This document shows positions 25,858-34,790 of a DNA stretch of 64,000 bases, piece by piece. A program made the translations under genes and the position numbers. Where the stretch lies: contig NC_015315.1 in the NCBI RefSeq assembly GCF_000193375.1, forward strand, positions 1,496,622 through 1,560,621. The letters run 5' to 3'. A model generated the notes under the pieces. The model had not been told where the DNA came from. It did not search any database and saw nothing but the letters and a program-made list of their open reading frames with translations. Numbering within the stretch: the stretch's first letter is position 1; each line of letters starts with the position of its first letter. The stretch is from Thermoproteus uzoniensis 768-20. Its GTDB lineage: Archaea; Thermoproteota; Thermoprotei; Thermoproteales; Thermoproteaceae.

Positions 25858-26642
25858 GCGAGCTGGCTTGCGAGGCGAGGCGAAGGCTCCTCATAATGGC
25901 CGCGTACGATCCCGGCATCCATATAGGCTCCTCGTTGTCGGTGCTCGACATATTGACGGCGCTGTACGGCACTGGCCGCGTGAGGTTCAACGCCCACAAC
26001 GGGCTGTCGACGAGGAACTACCTGGTCCTCTCGAAAGGACACGCAGTGCACGCCATATACGCCCTCGCCTCCGTCTTCGGATACCTTAACCTGGACGAGC
26101 TTAGGGAGACGGGCTCCCTGGGCAGCAGGCTCCAGAACCATCCCGAGGACGACACGCCGTTTGTCGACGTGTCCAACTCGGGCTCTCTAGGCCTCGGCAT
26201 AGGCATGGCGGTAGGCCTCGCCCTAGGGCTTAGGCTGAGGGGCGCCACCGGCCGCGTGTATTTGGTGACGGGCGACGGCGAGCTCGACGAGGGGGTCTCC
26301 TGGGAGTCCTTCGCCGTGGTGGCCTCCTACGGCTTGAGCAACGTGGTGACGATCGTCGACCTCAACAACGCGCAGTTGGACGGGCCGTCGGACGAAGTGC
26401 TCAAGAAGGGCGATCTGGCGGGCCGGTTCAAGGCGATGGGCTTCTTCGTCCAGACGGTGGACGGCCACGACGTGGACAAGCTCGTCGAGGCGTTGGAGGC
26501 CGCCGAGAAGGCGGGCGCGCCGAGCGTCATCATAGCGAGGACCGTCAGGGGCAAGGGGGTGCAGGGCCTCGAAGGCTCTATAAAACAGAGGATACCTAGG
26601 GACGAGGCGCTGGAGCTCGCCGGCAGGCTATCATGTCGCTAG
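25845..26642 (+). CDS. Transketolase, N-terminal (TPP-binding) subunit
   Basis: The 265-residue protein is the N half of a split transketolase: SKGHAVHAIYA (about 63-73), the TPP motif GDGELDEGVSWES (about 143-155) and NNAQLDG. It carries the diphosphate-binding part of thiamine. With the C half it should make erythrose 4-phosphate for aromatic synthesis. Start choices are GTG 25845 (used here) or TTG 25854; both fall 56-65 bp from the TATA box, unlike the normal 25 bp, because a short ORF occupies the expected start. It overlaps the C-subunit gene by 10 bp. Confidence 0.88.
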   Translation: MGSLSELACEARRRLLIMAAYDPGIHIGSSLSVLDILTALYGTGRVRFNAHNGLSTRNYLVLSKGHAVHAIYALASVFGYLNLDELRETGSLGSRLQNHPEDDTPFVDVSNSGSLGLGIGMAVGLALGLRLRGATGRVYLVTGDGELDEGVSWESFAVVASYGLSNVVTIVDLNNAQLDGPSDEVLKKGDLAGRFKAMGFFVQTVDGHDVDKLVEALEAAEKAGAPSVIIARTVRGKGVQGLEGSIKQRIPRDEALELAGRLSCR

Positions 26643-27580
26643 TCGAGGAGCTCACGCCGAGGGAGGCCGCCGGTAAGGCGCTCGCCGATCTGGGCGATTT
26701 GAGGAACGACGTAGTCGTGTTGGTGGCTGACACTGGGGAGACCACCAGGGCTAGGTTCTTCGCCGAGAGGCACCCCGACAGGTTCTTCAACGTCGGCATT
26801 GCTGAGCAGGCAATGGCCGCCATAGCGGCGGGCCTGGCCAGCGCCGGATTTATGCCCTACGCCTTGACGTTCGCGGCGTTTATGGCCAGAGCTTGGGAGA
26901 TAATAAGGAACTCCATAGCGCGCCTCAACCTTCCCGTCCGCTTGGTGGGCACCCACGCCGGCTTCTCCGACGCCTACGACGGCCCGTCGCACCAGGCGTT
27001 GGAGGACCTGGCGCTCTTCCGCGTACTGCCGAACTTCACCGTGATCGCGCCGGCCGATTCCTGCGAGACGTATAGGGCCGTCATGGCCTCCGCCGAGGTC
27101 AAGGGCCCCGTCTACATAAGGGTGGGCAGGGACTTCCACGTGCCTACCACCTGCGACATGTATAAGGTCTTCGAGGTGGGGAAGGGCTACGTCGCTCTCG
27201 ACGGCCACGACGTCGCCCTGCTGACAACCGGCCAGATGTTGAGCTTTGCCTTGGACGCGGCGCATATACTCAAGGAGAAGGGGATATCGGCCGCCGTCCT
27301 GCACTTCCCCACTGTGAAGCCGCTGGACCTCACGCTCCTGTCGCGCTACGCGAGGACGGTGAAGGCGATAGTCACCGTCGAGGAGCACGTGGTCCACGGC
27401 GGCTTCGGCTCCGCGGTCGCCGAGGCGTTGATAAACCTGGGGCCTAAGCCCATGGCCATAATGGGCGTCAAGGGCTTCGGGAGGACCGCGAAGAGCCCCG
27501 CCGACCTCTACCAGTTCTTCGGCCTAACCCCCGACAACATAGCGGCTAGGGCCGAGGAGTTGATCTCCCTATCTAGATGA
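26633..27580 (+). CDS. Transketolase, C-terminal (pyrimidine-binding) subunit
   Basis: The 315-residue protein has the PYR-domain motifs of transketolase/DXS C halves: FFNVGIAEQAM with the catalytic Glu (about 51-61), THAGFSDAYDGPSHQALEDLA (about 104-124), and a C-terminal regulatory domain (TVEEHVVHGGFGSAVAE). It overlaps the N subunit by 10 bp and AroB by ATGA, so the three are translated from one mRNA. Split transketolase in an aromatic operon supports erythrose 4-phosphate supply as its job. Confidence 0.9.
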   Translation: MSLVEELTPREAAGKALADLGDLRNDVVVLVADTGETTRARFFAERHPDRFFNVGIAEQAMAAIAAGLASAGFMPYALTFAAFMARAWEIIRNSIARLNLPVRLVGTHAGFSDAYDGPSHQALEDLALFRVLPNFTVIAPADSCETYRAVMASAEVKGPVYIRVGRDFHVPTTCDMYKVFEVGKGYVALDGHDVALLTTGQMLSFALDAAHILKEKGISAAVLHFPTVKPLDLTLLSRYARTVKAIVTVEEHVVHGGFGSAVAEALINLGPKPMAIMGVKGFGRTAKSPADLYQFFGLTPDNIAARAEELISLSR

Positions 27581-28602
27581 GGGAGTTCTCCTACCGGCAC
27601 AGCAGAGGCGCCACGAAGTTCGTGGTCGGCAGAGGCCTCGACGTACGCTCGTTCGTGGGGGGCAGGGCGGTCTACCTCGTCGACGCCAACTCGGGCGCGG
27701 CGTTCGAGGACGCCCTAGTGCTGGGAGGCGGCGAGGAGGTCAAGAGCTTGGAGGTCCTCACCAAGGTGTACGAGCATCTGATGTCCCGCGGCGCCGACAG
27801 GTCGACGTATTTGGTGGCCGTCGGGGGCGGGGCCCTGTTGGACCTAGCCACGTTCGCCGCAGGGACGTACATGAGAGGCATGCGGCTTGCCTTGGTCCCC
27901 ACGACCCTGCTCGCCATGATCGACGCGGCGATAGGAGGAAAGGGGGCCGTCGACTGGGGTCGCGTCAAGAACCTGGTAGGCGTGTTCTACCAGCCCGACG
28001 TGATAATCGCCGATCTGAGGTTCGTGGATCGGCTCCCCGACAGAGTCTACGCCTCAGCCTTCGCCGAGGCGGTGAAGTACGGAGTGACGCTGGACGGCGA
28101 CTTCTTCGCCTGGCTTAAGGCCAATGCGGCCGGGCTGAGGAGGAGGGACGGAGCGCTTCTGGAGGAGGCGGTCTACAGATGTGCCAAGATAAAGGCTTCG
28201 GTAGTCGAGGAGGACGAGTTCGAGACTAAGGGGGTGAGACAGGTGCTCAATTTCGGACACACTGTGGGCCACGCGGTGGAGAGGCTTCTGGGTCTGCTAC
28301 ACGGCGAGGCCGTCTCAGTGGGCATGGCCGTCGAGGGCGCCGCGGCTGTCGAGGCCGGCCTCTTTAAGGAGGCGCACCTAGACGAGCTCTTGGGCCTCTT
28401 GACGGCCTTCGGCCTCCCGACGAAGGTCTGCCTGGGGCCGGACGACGTGCAGGAGGCCAAACGCCTGGTGGAGCGCGACAAGAAGAGGAGGGGCGATCGC
28501 CTGCTCATGCCGGTGCCTACAGACATAGGCAGATGGGTCCTGGAGGAAGTGCCGCTCGAATCGGTCAAGAAGGTCATAGAGAGGCTGAGGTGTCCCGCGT
28601 AA
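27577..28602 (+). CDS. aroB: 3-dehydroquinate synthase
   Basis: The 341-residue NAD- and metal-dependent enzyme cyclises DAHP to 3-dehydroquinate. Clear motifs are GGGALLDLATFAAGTYMRG (about 87-105), PTTLLAMIDAAIGGKGAVD (about 109-127), the metal ligands Glu in FAEAVKYG, and His residues in NFGHTVGHAVE and LLHGEAVSVGM. It is translationally coupled to the transketolase C subunit. The presence of AroB with classical DAHP synthase shows the standard route and not the ADTH/DHQS-II route of some euryarchaea. Confidence 0.94.
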   Translation: MREFSYRHSRGATKFVVGRGLDVRSFVGGRAVYLVDANSGAAFEDALVLGGGEEVKSLEVLTKVYEHLMSRGADRSTYLVAVGGGALLDLATFAAGTYMRGMRLALVPTTLLAMIDAAIGGKGAVDWGRVKNLVGVFYQPDVIIADLRFVDRLPDRVYASAFAEAVKYGVTLDGDFFAWLKANAAGLRRRDGALLEEAVYRCAKIKASVVEEDEFETKGVRQVLNFGHTVGHAVERLLGLLHGEAVSVGMAVEGAAAVEAGLFKEAHLDELLGLLTAFGLPTKVCLGPDDVQEAKRLVERDKKRRGDRLLMPVPTDIGRWVLEEVPLESVKKVIERLRCPA

Positions 28603-28798
28603 ACGGGTGGCCCTCGCGCGGAGGGGACGTAGTAGGGAATGTCGTAAGTCGGCGGCTGTCTGTATAGGCTCCGTACATGCACCGGCCTCTAGCCCTCCAC
28701 AGCCAGCGGCTCGGGCGGCCACGCGCCGATAGATCCAGGCGAAACAAGAATGGAGACACCGCGGGCTTTTGTTTTTATTACGCGGGTTTCGTTTATTG

Positions 28799-30001
28799 AT
28801 GCTCTGCGTAAGGCCCTCCCCCATATCTGGCGACTTCGCGGCGCCGCCGTCTAAGCCCTTGAGCCAACGCTACATACTGGCCGCGGCGCTCGCCGAGGGC
28901 TCCACCGAGGTGGGGCCGCTGGAGTTGAGCGACGACGTAGTGGCCGCCTTGAGGGCCGCACAGCCTATCTCGAAAATATCGCTCGTAGGCCGGAGGGCCG
29001 TGATAGGGAGGAGAGAGCCGGAGCCCGTGCGCGCCTTCAGCGTCGGGGATTCGGGCTTCACGTTGAGGGTGGCCGCGGCCCTCTACGCCGGCATCAAGGG
29101 CGCCACGGTGATATACGCCTCGGAGCAGGTCAGCAGGAGGCCTCTGGAGGACTTGGTGGCCGTGCTGAGGAGGTACGCCGAGGTCGTCTGGATGCCGGGT
29201 GTCTTGCTCATCAAGAGCGGCGGAGTCAGACGCGTGGACGTGGCCATACGCGGCGACATCACTTCGCAGTACGTCAGCGGGCTTATGTACCTCTCGGCCG
29301 TGGCCGAGGAGGGCGGGCGCATTAGGGTGGAGGGGAGGAAGTCGTGGCAGTACGTGGAGGCAACGGCAGACGTCCTCAGAAGATTCGGCGGCAGGGTCCG
29401 GATAGAGGACGGCGAGATCGTCGTCGAGGGGCCCTTGAAGTCGCCGGGCTCCGTCGAGGTGCCGGGGGACTACGCCCTTTCGGCCTTCTTGCTAGTGGGC
29501 GCCGCGGTGACCGGAGGCCGCGTCTCGGTGGGCGGGCTGGGGGAGGGGCCCGACAAGGCGATAATAGACGTGCTCAGGGAGTCTGGGGTCTCGGTTAAAG
29601 TGTCTGGCAACGTCGTATCCGCGGAGGGGGCGCCGGCGAGGCCTATCGACGTCGATCTGTCCAACGCGCCTGACTTGGCCCCTCCGGCGGCTCTTCTGGC
29701 CGCCTTCGCGCCGGGCCGTAGCGCGTTGAGGGGCGTGGAGCACCTTGCGTATAAGGAGTCAAACAGGATAGAGACCATAAGGGACGTGTTGGGCAGGATG
29801 GGGGTCTCCGCCGAATATAGGGACGGGGCCTTGTTCGTCGAAGGGCCTCCGAGGGCTAGAGACGTCGAGTTCAAGTGCCACGGAGATCACAGGATATGCT
29901 TGATGGCACTCGTCGCGGCGAGGTCCGTAGGCGGTTGCGTCGACGACATATCGCCGATAGCCAAGACTTGGCCCTCGGCGCCGCTCTACCTCATTGCTTA
30001 A
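28799..30001 (+). CDS. aroA: EPSP synthase (3-phosphoshikimate 1-carboxyvinyltransferase)
   Basis: The 400-residue enzyme joins PEP to shikimate 3-phosphate. Conserved pieces are a PPSKPLSQRYILAAALAEG N terminus with the active-site Lys, GDSGFTLRVAAALY, DITSQYVSGLMYL, KESNRIETI and the C-terminal CHGDHRICLMALVA. ATG 28799 lies 24 bp after a TATA box (gtttttatta, 28771-28780), so the in-frame upstream codons at 28769 are excluded. It is separated from aroB by 196 bp with no other gene visible. Confidence 0.93.
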   Translation: MLCVRPSPISGDFAAPPSKPLSQRYILAAALAEGSTEVGPLELSDDVVAALRAAQPISKISLVGRRAVIGRREPEPVRAFSVGDSGFTLRVAAALYAGIKGATVIYASEQVSRRPLEDLVAVLRRYAEVVWMPGVLLIKSGGVRRVDVAIRGDITSQYVSGLMYLSAVAEEGGRIRVEGRKSWQYVEATADVLRRFGGRVRIEDGEIVVEGPLKSPGSVEVPGDYALSAFLLVGAAVTGGRVSVGGLGEGPDKAIIDVLRESGVSVKVSGNVVSAEGAPARPIDVDLSNAPDLAPPAALLAAFAPGRSALRGVEHLAYKESNRIETIRDVLGRMGVSAEYRDGALFVEGPPRARDVEFKCHGDHRICLMALVAARSVGGCVDDISPIAKTWPSAPLYLIA

Positions 30002-30024
30002 AAATAGGCCGCGTGGCGGTGGCG

Positions 30025-31029
30025 ATGGATATAGTGGAGGCGTTGGCCGAGATAAACAAGGCTAGGCCTGCCTATAGGCTCGATATAGGCGAGCCCGACG
30101 TCGAGCCTCCGAGGGAGGTGATGGAGGCTTTAAGACAGATGAGAGACGCGCCGTACGGCCCCTCCGAGGGTCTGCCCGAGCTCAGGGAGGCGATCGCCGG
30201 ACTTTTCGGCGTAGATAGGGACGAGGTCGTGGTGGTCGCCGGCGGGAGGCACGGCGTGGCGGCACTTATGTGGGCCTTCAGGAAAGCCGGGATAATAACG
30301 ACGAGGCCCTACTACCCCGGCTACCTCGAGATAGCCTCCGCGTTCGACATAAGGCTTGACTTCGTAGACGCCGAAGAGGGCCGCGGCTGGACCCCCGAGT
30401 TCTCCCGACGCGGGGTCTACCTCGTGAACTACCCCAACAACCCCACAGGCGCCGTGCTGGACAGAGGGAAGGTCAAGGAGCTTGTGGACGTCGCCGAGTT
30501 TGTGATAAGCGACGAGGTGTATAGGGATATCGCGTTTGCCGAGTTCGTGTCGCCTCTGAAGCTGTCCCCGAACGTCGCCGTGGTCTACAGCTTCAGCAAG
30601 GTCTTCTCCGTTCCCGGCTTCAGGCTGGGCGCAGTCATAGCGCCTAGAGACGTCGCGAGGCTCGTCGTCAGATTCAACAGAGCCACCGTCAACTCGGCCC
30701 CCTCTGTGTTGCAGAGGGCCGTCGCGCCTCTGGTGCCCGAGATACCGCGCATAGCCGCGAGGCTGTCGGAGATATACAGGCGGAGGGTCGAGATCGCCAA
30801 GAAGGCGTTGGGCTTAAAGTTCGTCGAGCCCAAAGGCGCCTTCTACATATTCCCGCGTCTGGGCTGCAGCGGCAGTGAGTTCTTGAAGAGGGCCCTCTCC
30901 CGCGGAGTCTCGGCGTTGCCGGGAGAGGTCTTCGGCTCGCCCAACTACGCGAGGATCGCGCTGGTGTTGCCGGAGGACAGGCTGTTGACCGCCCTGTCTT
31001 TGTTAAACGAGGCGTGTCCGGGCGCTTGA
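30025..31029 (+). CDS. PLP-dependent class I/II aminotransferase
   Basis: The 334-residue fold-type I aminotransferase has RLDIGEPDVEPP at the start, NYPNNPTGAV (about 137-146), ISDEVYRD (about 165-172), the PLP Lys in SFSKVFSVPGFRLG (about 193-206) and a C-terminal YARIAL segment. It is shorter than most (380-400), lacking some N-terminal residues. Position within the aromatic cluster suggests transamination of prephenate, phenylpyruvate or hydroxyphenylpyruvate; this is inferred. ATG 30025 is 23 bp from cttaaaaat, which overlaps the aroA stop. Confidence 0.82.
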   Translation: MDIVEALAEINKARPAYRLDIGEPDVEPPREVMEALRQMRDAPYGPSEGLPELREAIAGLFGVDRDEVVVVAGGRHGVAALMWAFRKAGIITTRPYYPGYLEIASAFDIRLDFVDAEEGRGWTPEFSRRGVYLVNYPNNPTGAVLDRGKVKELVDVAEFVISDEVYRDIAFAEFVSPLKLSPNVAVVYSFSKVFSVPGFRLGAVIAPRDVARLVVRFNRATVNSAPSVLQRAVAPLVPEIPRIAARLSEIYRRRVEIAKKALGLKFVEPKGAFYIFPRLGCSGSEFLKRALSRGVSALPGEVFGSPNYARIALVLPEDRLLTALSLLNEACPGA

Positions 31030-31120
31030 CCGCCCGACGGCCTCGGCCCAAGTGCGCCGGCGACCTGCCCGGCGCCGGGGCTTGAGGGAAATCTATTATT
31101 AGGGGCTTTCCCCGCACCTC

Positions 31121-33031
31121 ATGGAGCCAAAGGACTTGGCCAAGCTCGTCTTGATCTCCAACCCGGCCCTCGACGGCGGCAGGGGGTACTTCGTATATAC
31201 CAAGATAAATATCAAGAAGGATAGGTACGACTCGTCGATTTGGGAGGTGGATCTGTCCAGTCTGGAAAAGAGGGCGATCCTCCCCGGCCCGGCCGACATA
31301 GCGCCTTTGCCTAAGGATGGGCGCATCGCCTTTCTATCCCGGCGAGGTCTGGGCAAAAAGTCCAGAGGGATAGGGCTCTGGATATTGGAGAGGGGCGGCG
31401 TCCCTAGACGGCTGGCCTACTTCCCTCTCGGCGTCCTGGACCTCTCGTGGTCGCCCGACGGCTCGAGGCTCGCGGTGGTCGCCTACAGGGGAAGGCCGGA
31501 GAAGGACGTGAAACACGTGGAGGGGCTACCGCTCTGGATGAACGACTTCGGCTTCTCCTACAACGTCGAGTCACACCTATATCTGGTCGACGCCGCGAGC
31601 GGGGTGAAGAAGGCGGCGACCGAGGGCTGGGCTCGGGTGAGGCACGCCGCCTGGAGCCCCGACGGGCGCTACATAGCCTATACCGTGGCCAGAGACCAGC
31701 TGAGGCCCTATCTGGTCGACCTGGTCGTCTACGACGTGGCGGCCAAGACCCATAAGGTCCTCGCCAGAGGGCTCGAGTCGGCCCACCACGTGGCTTGGAG
31801 CCCCAAGTCGGATGCGGTCGCCGTGGCTGGCCACAAGATGCCGAGGGGCTTCGCCTCGCACAACAGAATCTACGTCTATTGGCTCGACGGATCCGAGCGG
31901 TGCCTTACCTGCAACTTCGACAGGAACGTGGTCAACACCCTCAACAGCGACGTGAGGGGGCCCAGCTACGCCCCCGTGGTCCAGTGGGCGGGCGACTTCG
32001 TCTACTTCGTGGCCACCGTCGGGGGCTCTGCGGAGCTCTACAGAGTCGATATGGACGGGAAGGTCGAGAGGGTGATAGGCGGCGAGGGCGTCGTCGACGA
32101 GTTCGCGGTGGACGGAAGCGGGCGGATCCTCTACACCTTCATGACGGCCGACTCGCCTAAGGAGCTCTACCTGTATGAGGGCGGGCGGATAGAGAGGCTC
32201 ACCTCCTTCAACGACTTCGCGAAGGAGTCCTTGGGCTTCTTGAAGCCGGAGCACTTCACCTTCAAGGCGAGCGACGGCGCCGATATAGAGGGCTGGGCGC
32301 TTATGCCTAAAGGCGCGGGGAAGAGGCCTTGGGTCCTCTACATACACGGCGGCCCCAAGACTGCGTACGGCTGGAGCTTCATGTTCGAGTTCCAGCTACT
32401 GGCCTCTAAGGGGTACGCCGTAGTCTACACGAACCCCAGAGGATCCGACGGCTACAGCGAGGAGTTCGCCGACATAAGGTGCAGGTACGGCGAGAGGGAC
32501 TACCAGGACTTGATGGAGGCCGTGGACTACGTCTTAGCCCGTTTCGAGCTTGACGAGAGGCGGGCGGCGGTTGCCGGGGGATCCTACGGCGGCTTCATGA
32601 CCAACTGGATAGTGACCCACACGGACCGCTTCGCCGCCGCGATAACCCAGAGATCTATCTGCGACTGGATATCCATGTTCGGCACCACCGATATAGGGTG
32701 GTACTTCGTCGAGGACCAGATCTGTTGCACGCCCTGGAGGGATAGGGACAGATGTATAGAGAAGAGCCCGTTGTTCTACGCCGGGAGGGTCAAGACGCCG
32801 ACGTTGGTGATCCACTCGATAGAGGACTACAGGACTTGGCTGGACCAAGGCGTGGCGTTCTACACAGCGCTTAAGCTGAACGGGGTCGAGACCAAGCTTG
32901 TGTTGTTTCCAGGCGAGTCCCACGAGCTGACCAGGAAGGGGAAGCCGAGGCACAGGATCGAGGACCTTAAACAGAAGCTTGAGTGGCTGGACAGACATCT
33001 CGGGAAAAACCTTAAATCGGGCCCCGGATAG
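31121..33031 (+). CDS. S9-family peptidase (acylaminoacyl-peptidase type)
   Basis: The 636-residue protein has an N-terminal beta-propeller with repeated WSPDG/WSPK strands (about residues 95-290) and a C-terminal alpha/beta hydrolase domain. The triad is Ser488 in GGSYGGFMT, Asp569 in SIEDYR and His about 601 in GESHEL. Length and order match archaeal acylaminoacyl-peptidases, which remove N-acylated residues or short peptides in the cytosol. No signal peptide. It sits between aromatic genes without an obvious functional link. A TATA element (ctattatta) lies about 24 bp upstream. Confidence 0.9.
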   Translation: MEPKDLAKLVLISNPALDGGRGYFVYTKINIKKDRYDSSIWEVDLSSLEKRAILPGPADIAPLPKDGRIAFLSRRGLGKKSRGIGLWILERGGVPRRLAYFPLGVLDLSWSPDGSRLAVVAYRGRPEKDVKHVEGLPLWMNDFGFSYNVESHLYLVDAASGVKKAATEGWARVRHAAWSPDGRYIAYTVARDQLRPYLVDLVVYDVAAKTHKVLARGLESAHHVAWSPKSDAVAVAGHKMPRGFASHNRIYVYWLDGSERCLTCNFDRNVVNTLNSDVRGPSYAPVVQWAGDFVYFVATVGGSAELYRVDMDGKVERVIGGEGVVDEFAVDGSGRILYTFMTADSPKELYLYEGGRIERLTSFNDFAKESLGFLKPEHFTFKASDGADIEGWALMPKGAGKRPWVLYIHGGPKTAYGWSFMFEFQLLASKGYAVVYTNPRGSDGYSEEFADIRCRYGERDYQDLMEAVDYVLARFELDERRAAVAGGSYGGFMTNWIVTHTDRFAAAITQRSICDWISMFGTTDIGWYFVEDQICCTPWRDRDRCIEKSPLFYAGRVKTPTLVIHSIEDYRTWLDQGVAFYTALKLNGVETKLVLFPGESHELTRKGKPRHRIEDLKQKLEWLDRHLGKNLKSGPG

Positions 33032-33066
33032 GGCAATATGGGGTACTGATATGCGCCACGGTATTA

Positions 33067-33942
33067 GTGGAGAGACCTAGAGATCTCGAGAAGGCGTTAA
33101 GGTCGCCGGCCAGATGCGTCGAGGCCCGTCTAGATCCCTATAGGGGCGAGCTCGCCCCCGTCGTCGATCTGTTGGGCGAGCTGGCGAGGTCGAAGACCTT
33201 GATAGTGACCGTCAGATCGCCCGCTGAGGGCGGCCACTTCAAGGGCTCGGAGGAGGAGAGGCTCTCCGTCTACCTTAAGGCTCTCGACGCGGCGCCGCAG
33301 TACGTCGACGTCGAGCTCGCGGCAAAGATAAGGGAGGACGTGGTGAGGGCCAAGGGGCCCGCCAAGGCTATCTTGAGCAGACACGATTTCGGGGGGACGC
33401 CGGATCTCGAGATCCTGAGGGGATGGGTCCGCGAGGCCGAGGAGGGCGGGGCGGACGTGGTGAAGATAGCCACTACGGCCAGAAGCTGGGATGACAATTT
33501 CAAGGTCTTGTCGCTGGTAGGCCGCGGCGGAAAGCCCGTGGTGGCGTTCGCCATGGGCCCCCTCGGCGTTATGTCCAGAATCTTCGCCCCCCTCATGGGG
33601 GCCCCCTTCACATACGCCGCTCTGGACGCGCCGGCGGCGCCGGGCCAGCTGAGCTATGGGGCGATGGAGGCTATATATTCCTCGCTGGGGATATATAGCA
33701 ACCTATCGTCGTTACCCGATATGAGGGCCGCGCTCGACGCAGTGGACTCGGCCTTGATCCATCTGCTAAAGCTGAGGCTCGAGATATGCAGAGACATAGG
33801 CAGGTTGAAGAAGTCGCTGGGCCTCTCGGTGTACGACGACAGCAGAGAGGCCGAGGTGCTGAAACGCGCAGGCGACTTCAAACAGCTTTTCGACTTAGTG
33901 GTCCAGATGTGTAAGGCAGTGCAGATAGTCGTGCCTACTTGA
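33067..33942 (+). CDS. aroD: 3-dehydroquinate dehydratase (type I) fused to chorismate mutase
   Basis: Residues 1 to about 215 form a type I dehydroquinase with catalytic His in SRHDFGGT (about 107) and the Schiff-base Lys in VVKIATTA (about 137), dehydrating 3-dehydroquinate. Residues about 222-291 are an AroQ-type chorismate mutase (MRAALDAVDSALIHLLKLRLEI..IGRLKK..), which converts chorismate to prephenate. The two steps are not consecutive, so the fusion joins early and branch steps. The start used is GTG 33067; no in-frame ATG exists nearby, and a three-codon ORF (33038-33049) occupies the position expected from the TATA box at about 33010. Confidence 0.88.
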   Translation: MERPRDLEKALRSPARCVEARLDPYRGELAPVVDLLGELARSKTLIVTVRSPAEGGHFKGSEEERLSVYLKALDAAPQYVDVELAAKIREDVVRAKGPAKAILSRHDFGGTPDLEILRGWVREAEEGGADVVKIATTARSWDDNFKVLSLVGRGGKPVVAFAMGPLGVMSRIFAPLMGAPFTYAALDAPAAPGQLSYGAMEAIYSSLGIYSNLSSLPDMRAALDAVDSALIHLLKLRLEICRDIGRLKKSLGLSVYDDSREAEVLKRAGDFKQLFDLVVQMCKAVQIVVPT

Positions 33943-34726
33943 CTCCGAGGAACTCCAACACGGCCCTACGCATGACCGATCTGTCCGGCTTGACGCCGAG
34001 CCATATCTCCTCGGCGGCGGCGCCCTGCTCGACCAGTATATCGACGCCGTCCACCACGGCGACGCCTAGCTCCTCGGCGAGCTCGACCATGGCGGTCTTC
34101 GGCGGGTTGTAGACGAACTCCACGTACGCCCTGGCGCCGTCCAGCGGAGCCAACACCGTGTCGTGGACCGGCGTCGCGTTGACGACGACGTCGGCCCTCC
34201 CCACATCGCCGAGCCCCACGCCGCGGATCCTCGCGCCGAACCTCTCGGAGAACTCCTTGGCCAAGGACTCAGCCCTCTCCCTGGTTCTGTTGGCCACGAC
34301 TACCTCCGCCGCACCGGCCTTGACCGCCGCGTACACCGCGGCCCTCGCGGCGCCTCCAGCGCCCAGTACCAGAACTCTGCCCCCCTCCATGTACCTCCCC
34401 GCAAGCCTGTAGACGGCGAGGTAGTCCGTGTTGTACCCCACCAAGAGATTCCTCTCGACCTTGACCGTGTTCACCGCGCCCACGGCCCTCGCCTCCATCA
34501 CTACGCCGTCCAGATACTTGGCTATCTCCTCCTTGTGCGGTATCGTCACGTTGAACCCCGCGAGGTTGAAGCGGGCAAGGTCGACGAAGCAAGACAGCCC
34601 GTGTTTCGGGACGTCCACCGCTATGAAGTAGGCGTCGACGCCCAGGCTCTTGAAAGACGCGTTGTGCATCGCGGGCGACGCCGAGTACCTCCTCACGCGG
34701 TCGCCGATCACCGCGAAGAGCCTCAC
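33935..34726 (-). CDS. aroE: Shikimate dehydrogenase
   Basis: The 263-residue NADP enzyme reduces 3-dehydroshikimate. SASPAMHNASF near the start, the catalytic Lys65 in TIPHKEE, Asp about 101 in GYNTDY, the nucleotide-binding GAGGAARAAVYA (about 122-133) and NRTRERAE with its Arg for NADP are all present. GTG start at 34726. It is opposite in strand to its neighbours and overlaps the aroD-aroQ end by eight bases. Confidence 0.93.
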   Translation of the reverse strand: MRLFAVIGDRVRRYSASPAMHNASFKSLGVDAYFIAVDVPKHGLSCFVDLARFNLAGFNVTIPHKEEIAKYLDGVVMEARAVGAVNTVKVERNLLVGYNTDYLAVYRLAGRYMEGGRVLVLGAGGAARAAVYAAVKAGAAEVVVANRTRERAESLAKEFSERFGARIRGVGLGDVGRADVVVNATPVHDTVLAPLDGARAYVEFVYNPPKTAMVELAEELGVAVVDGVDILVEQGAAAEEIWLGVKPDRSVMRRAVLEFLGVK

Positions 34727-34790
34727 ATCGCGATGGGCTTGTTAAATATTATTCTGCGAGAAGCTATTTAGCGCCCTCGCATCCCCACAT

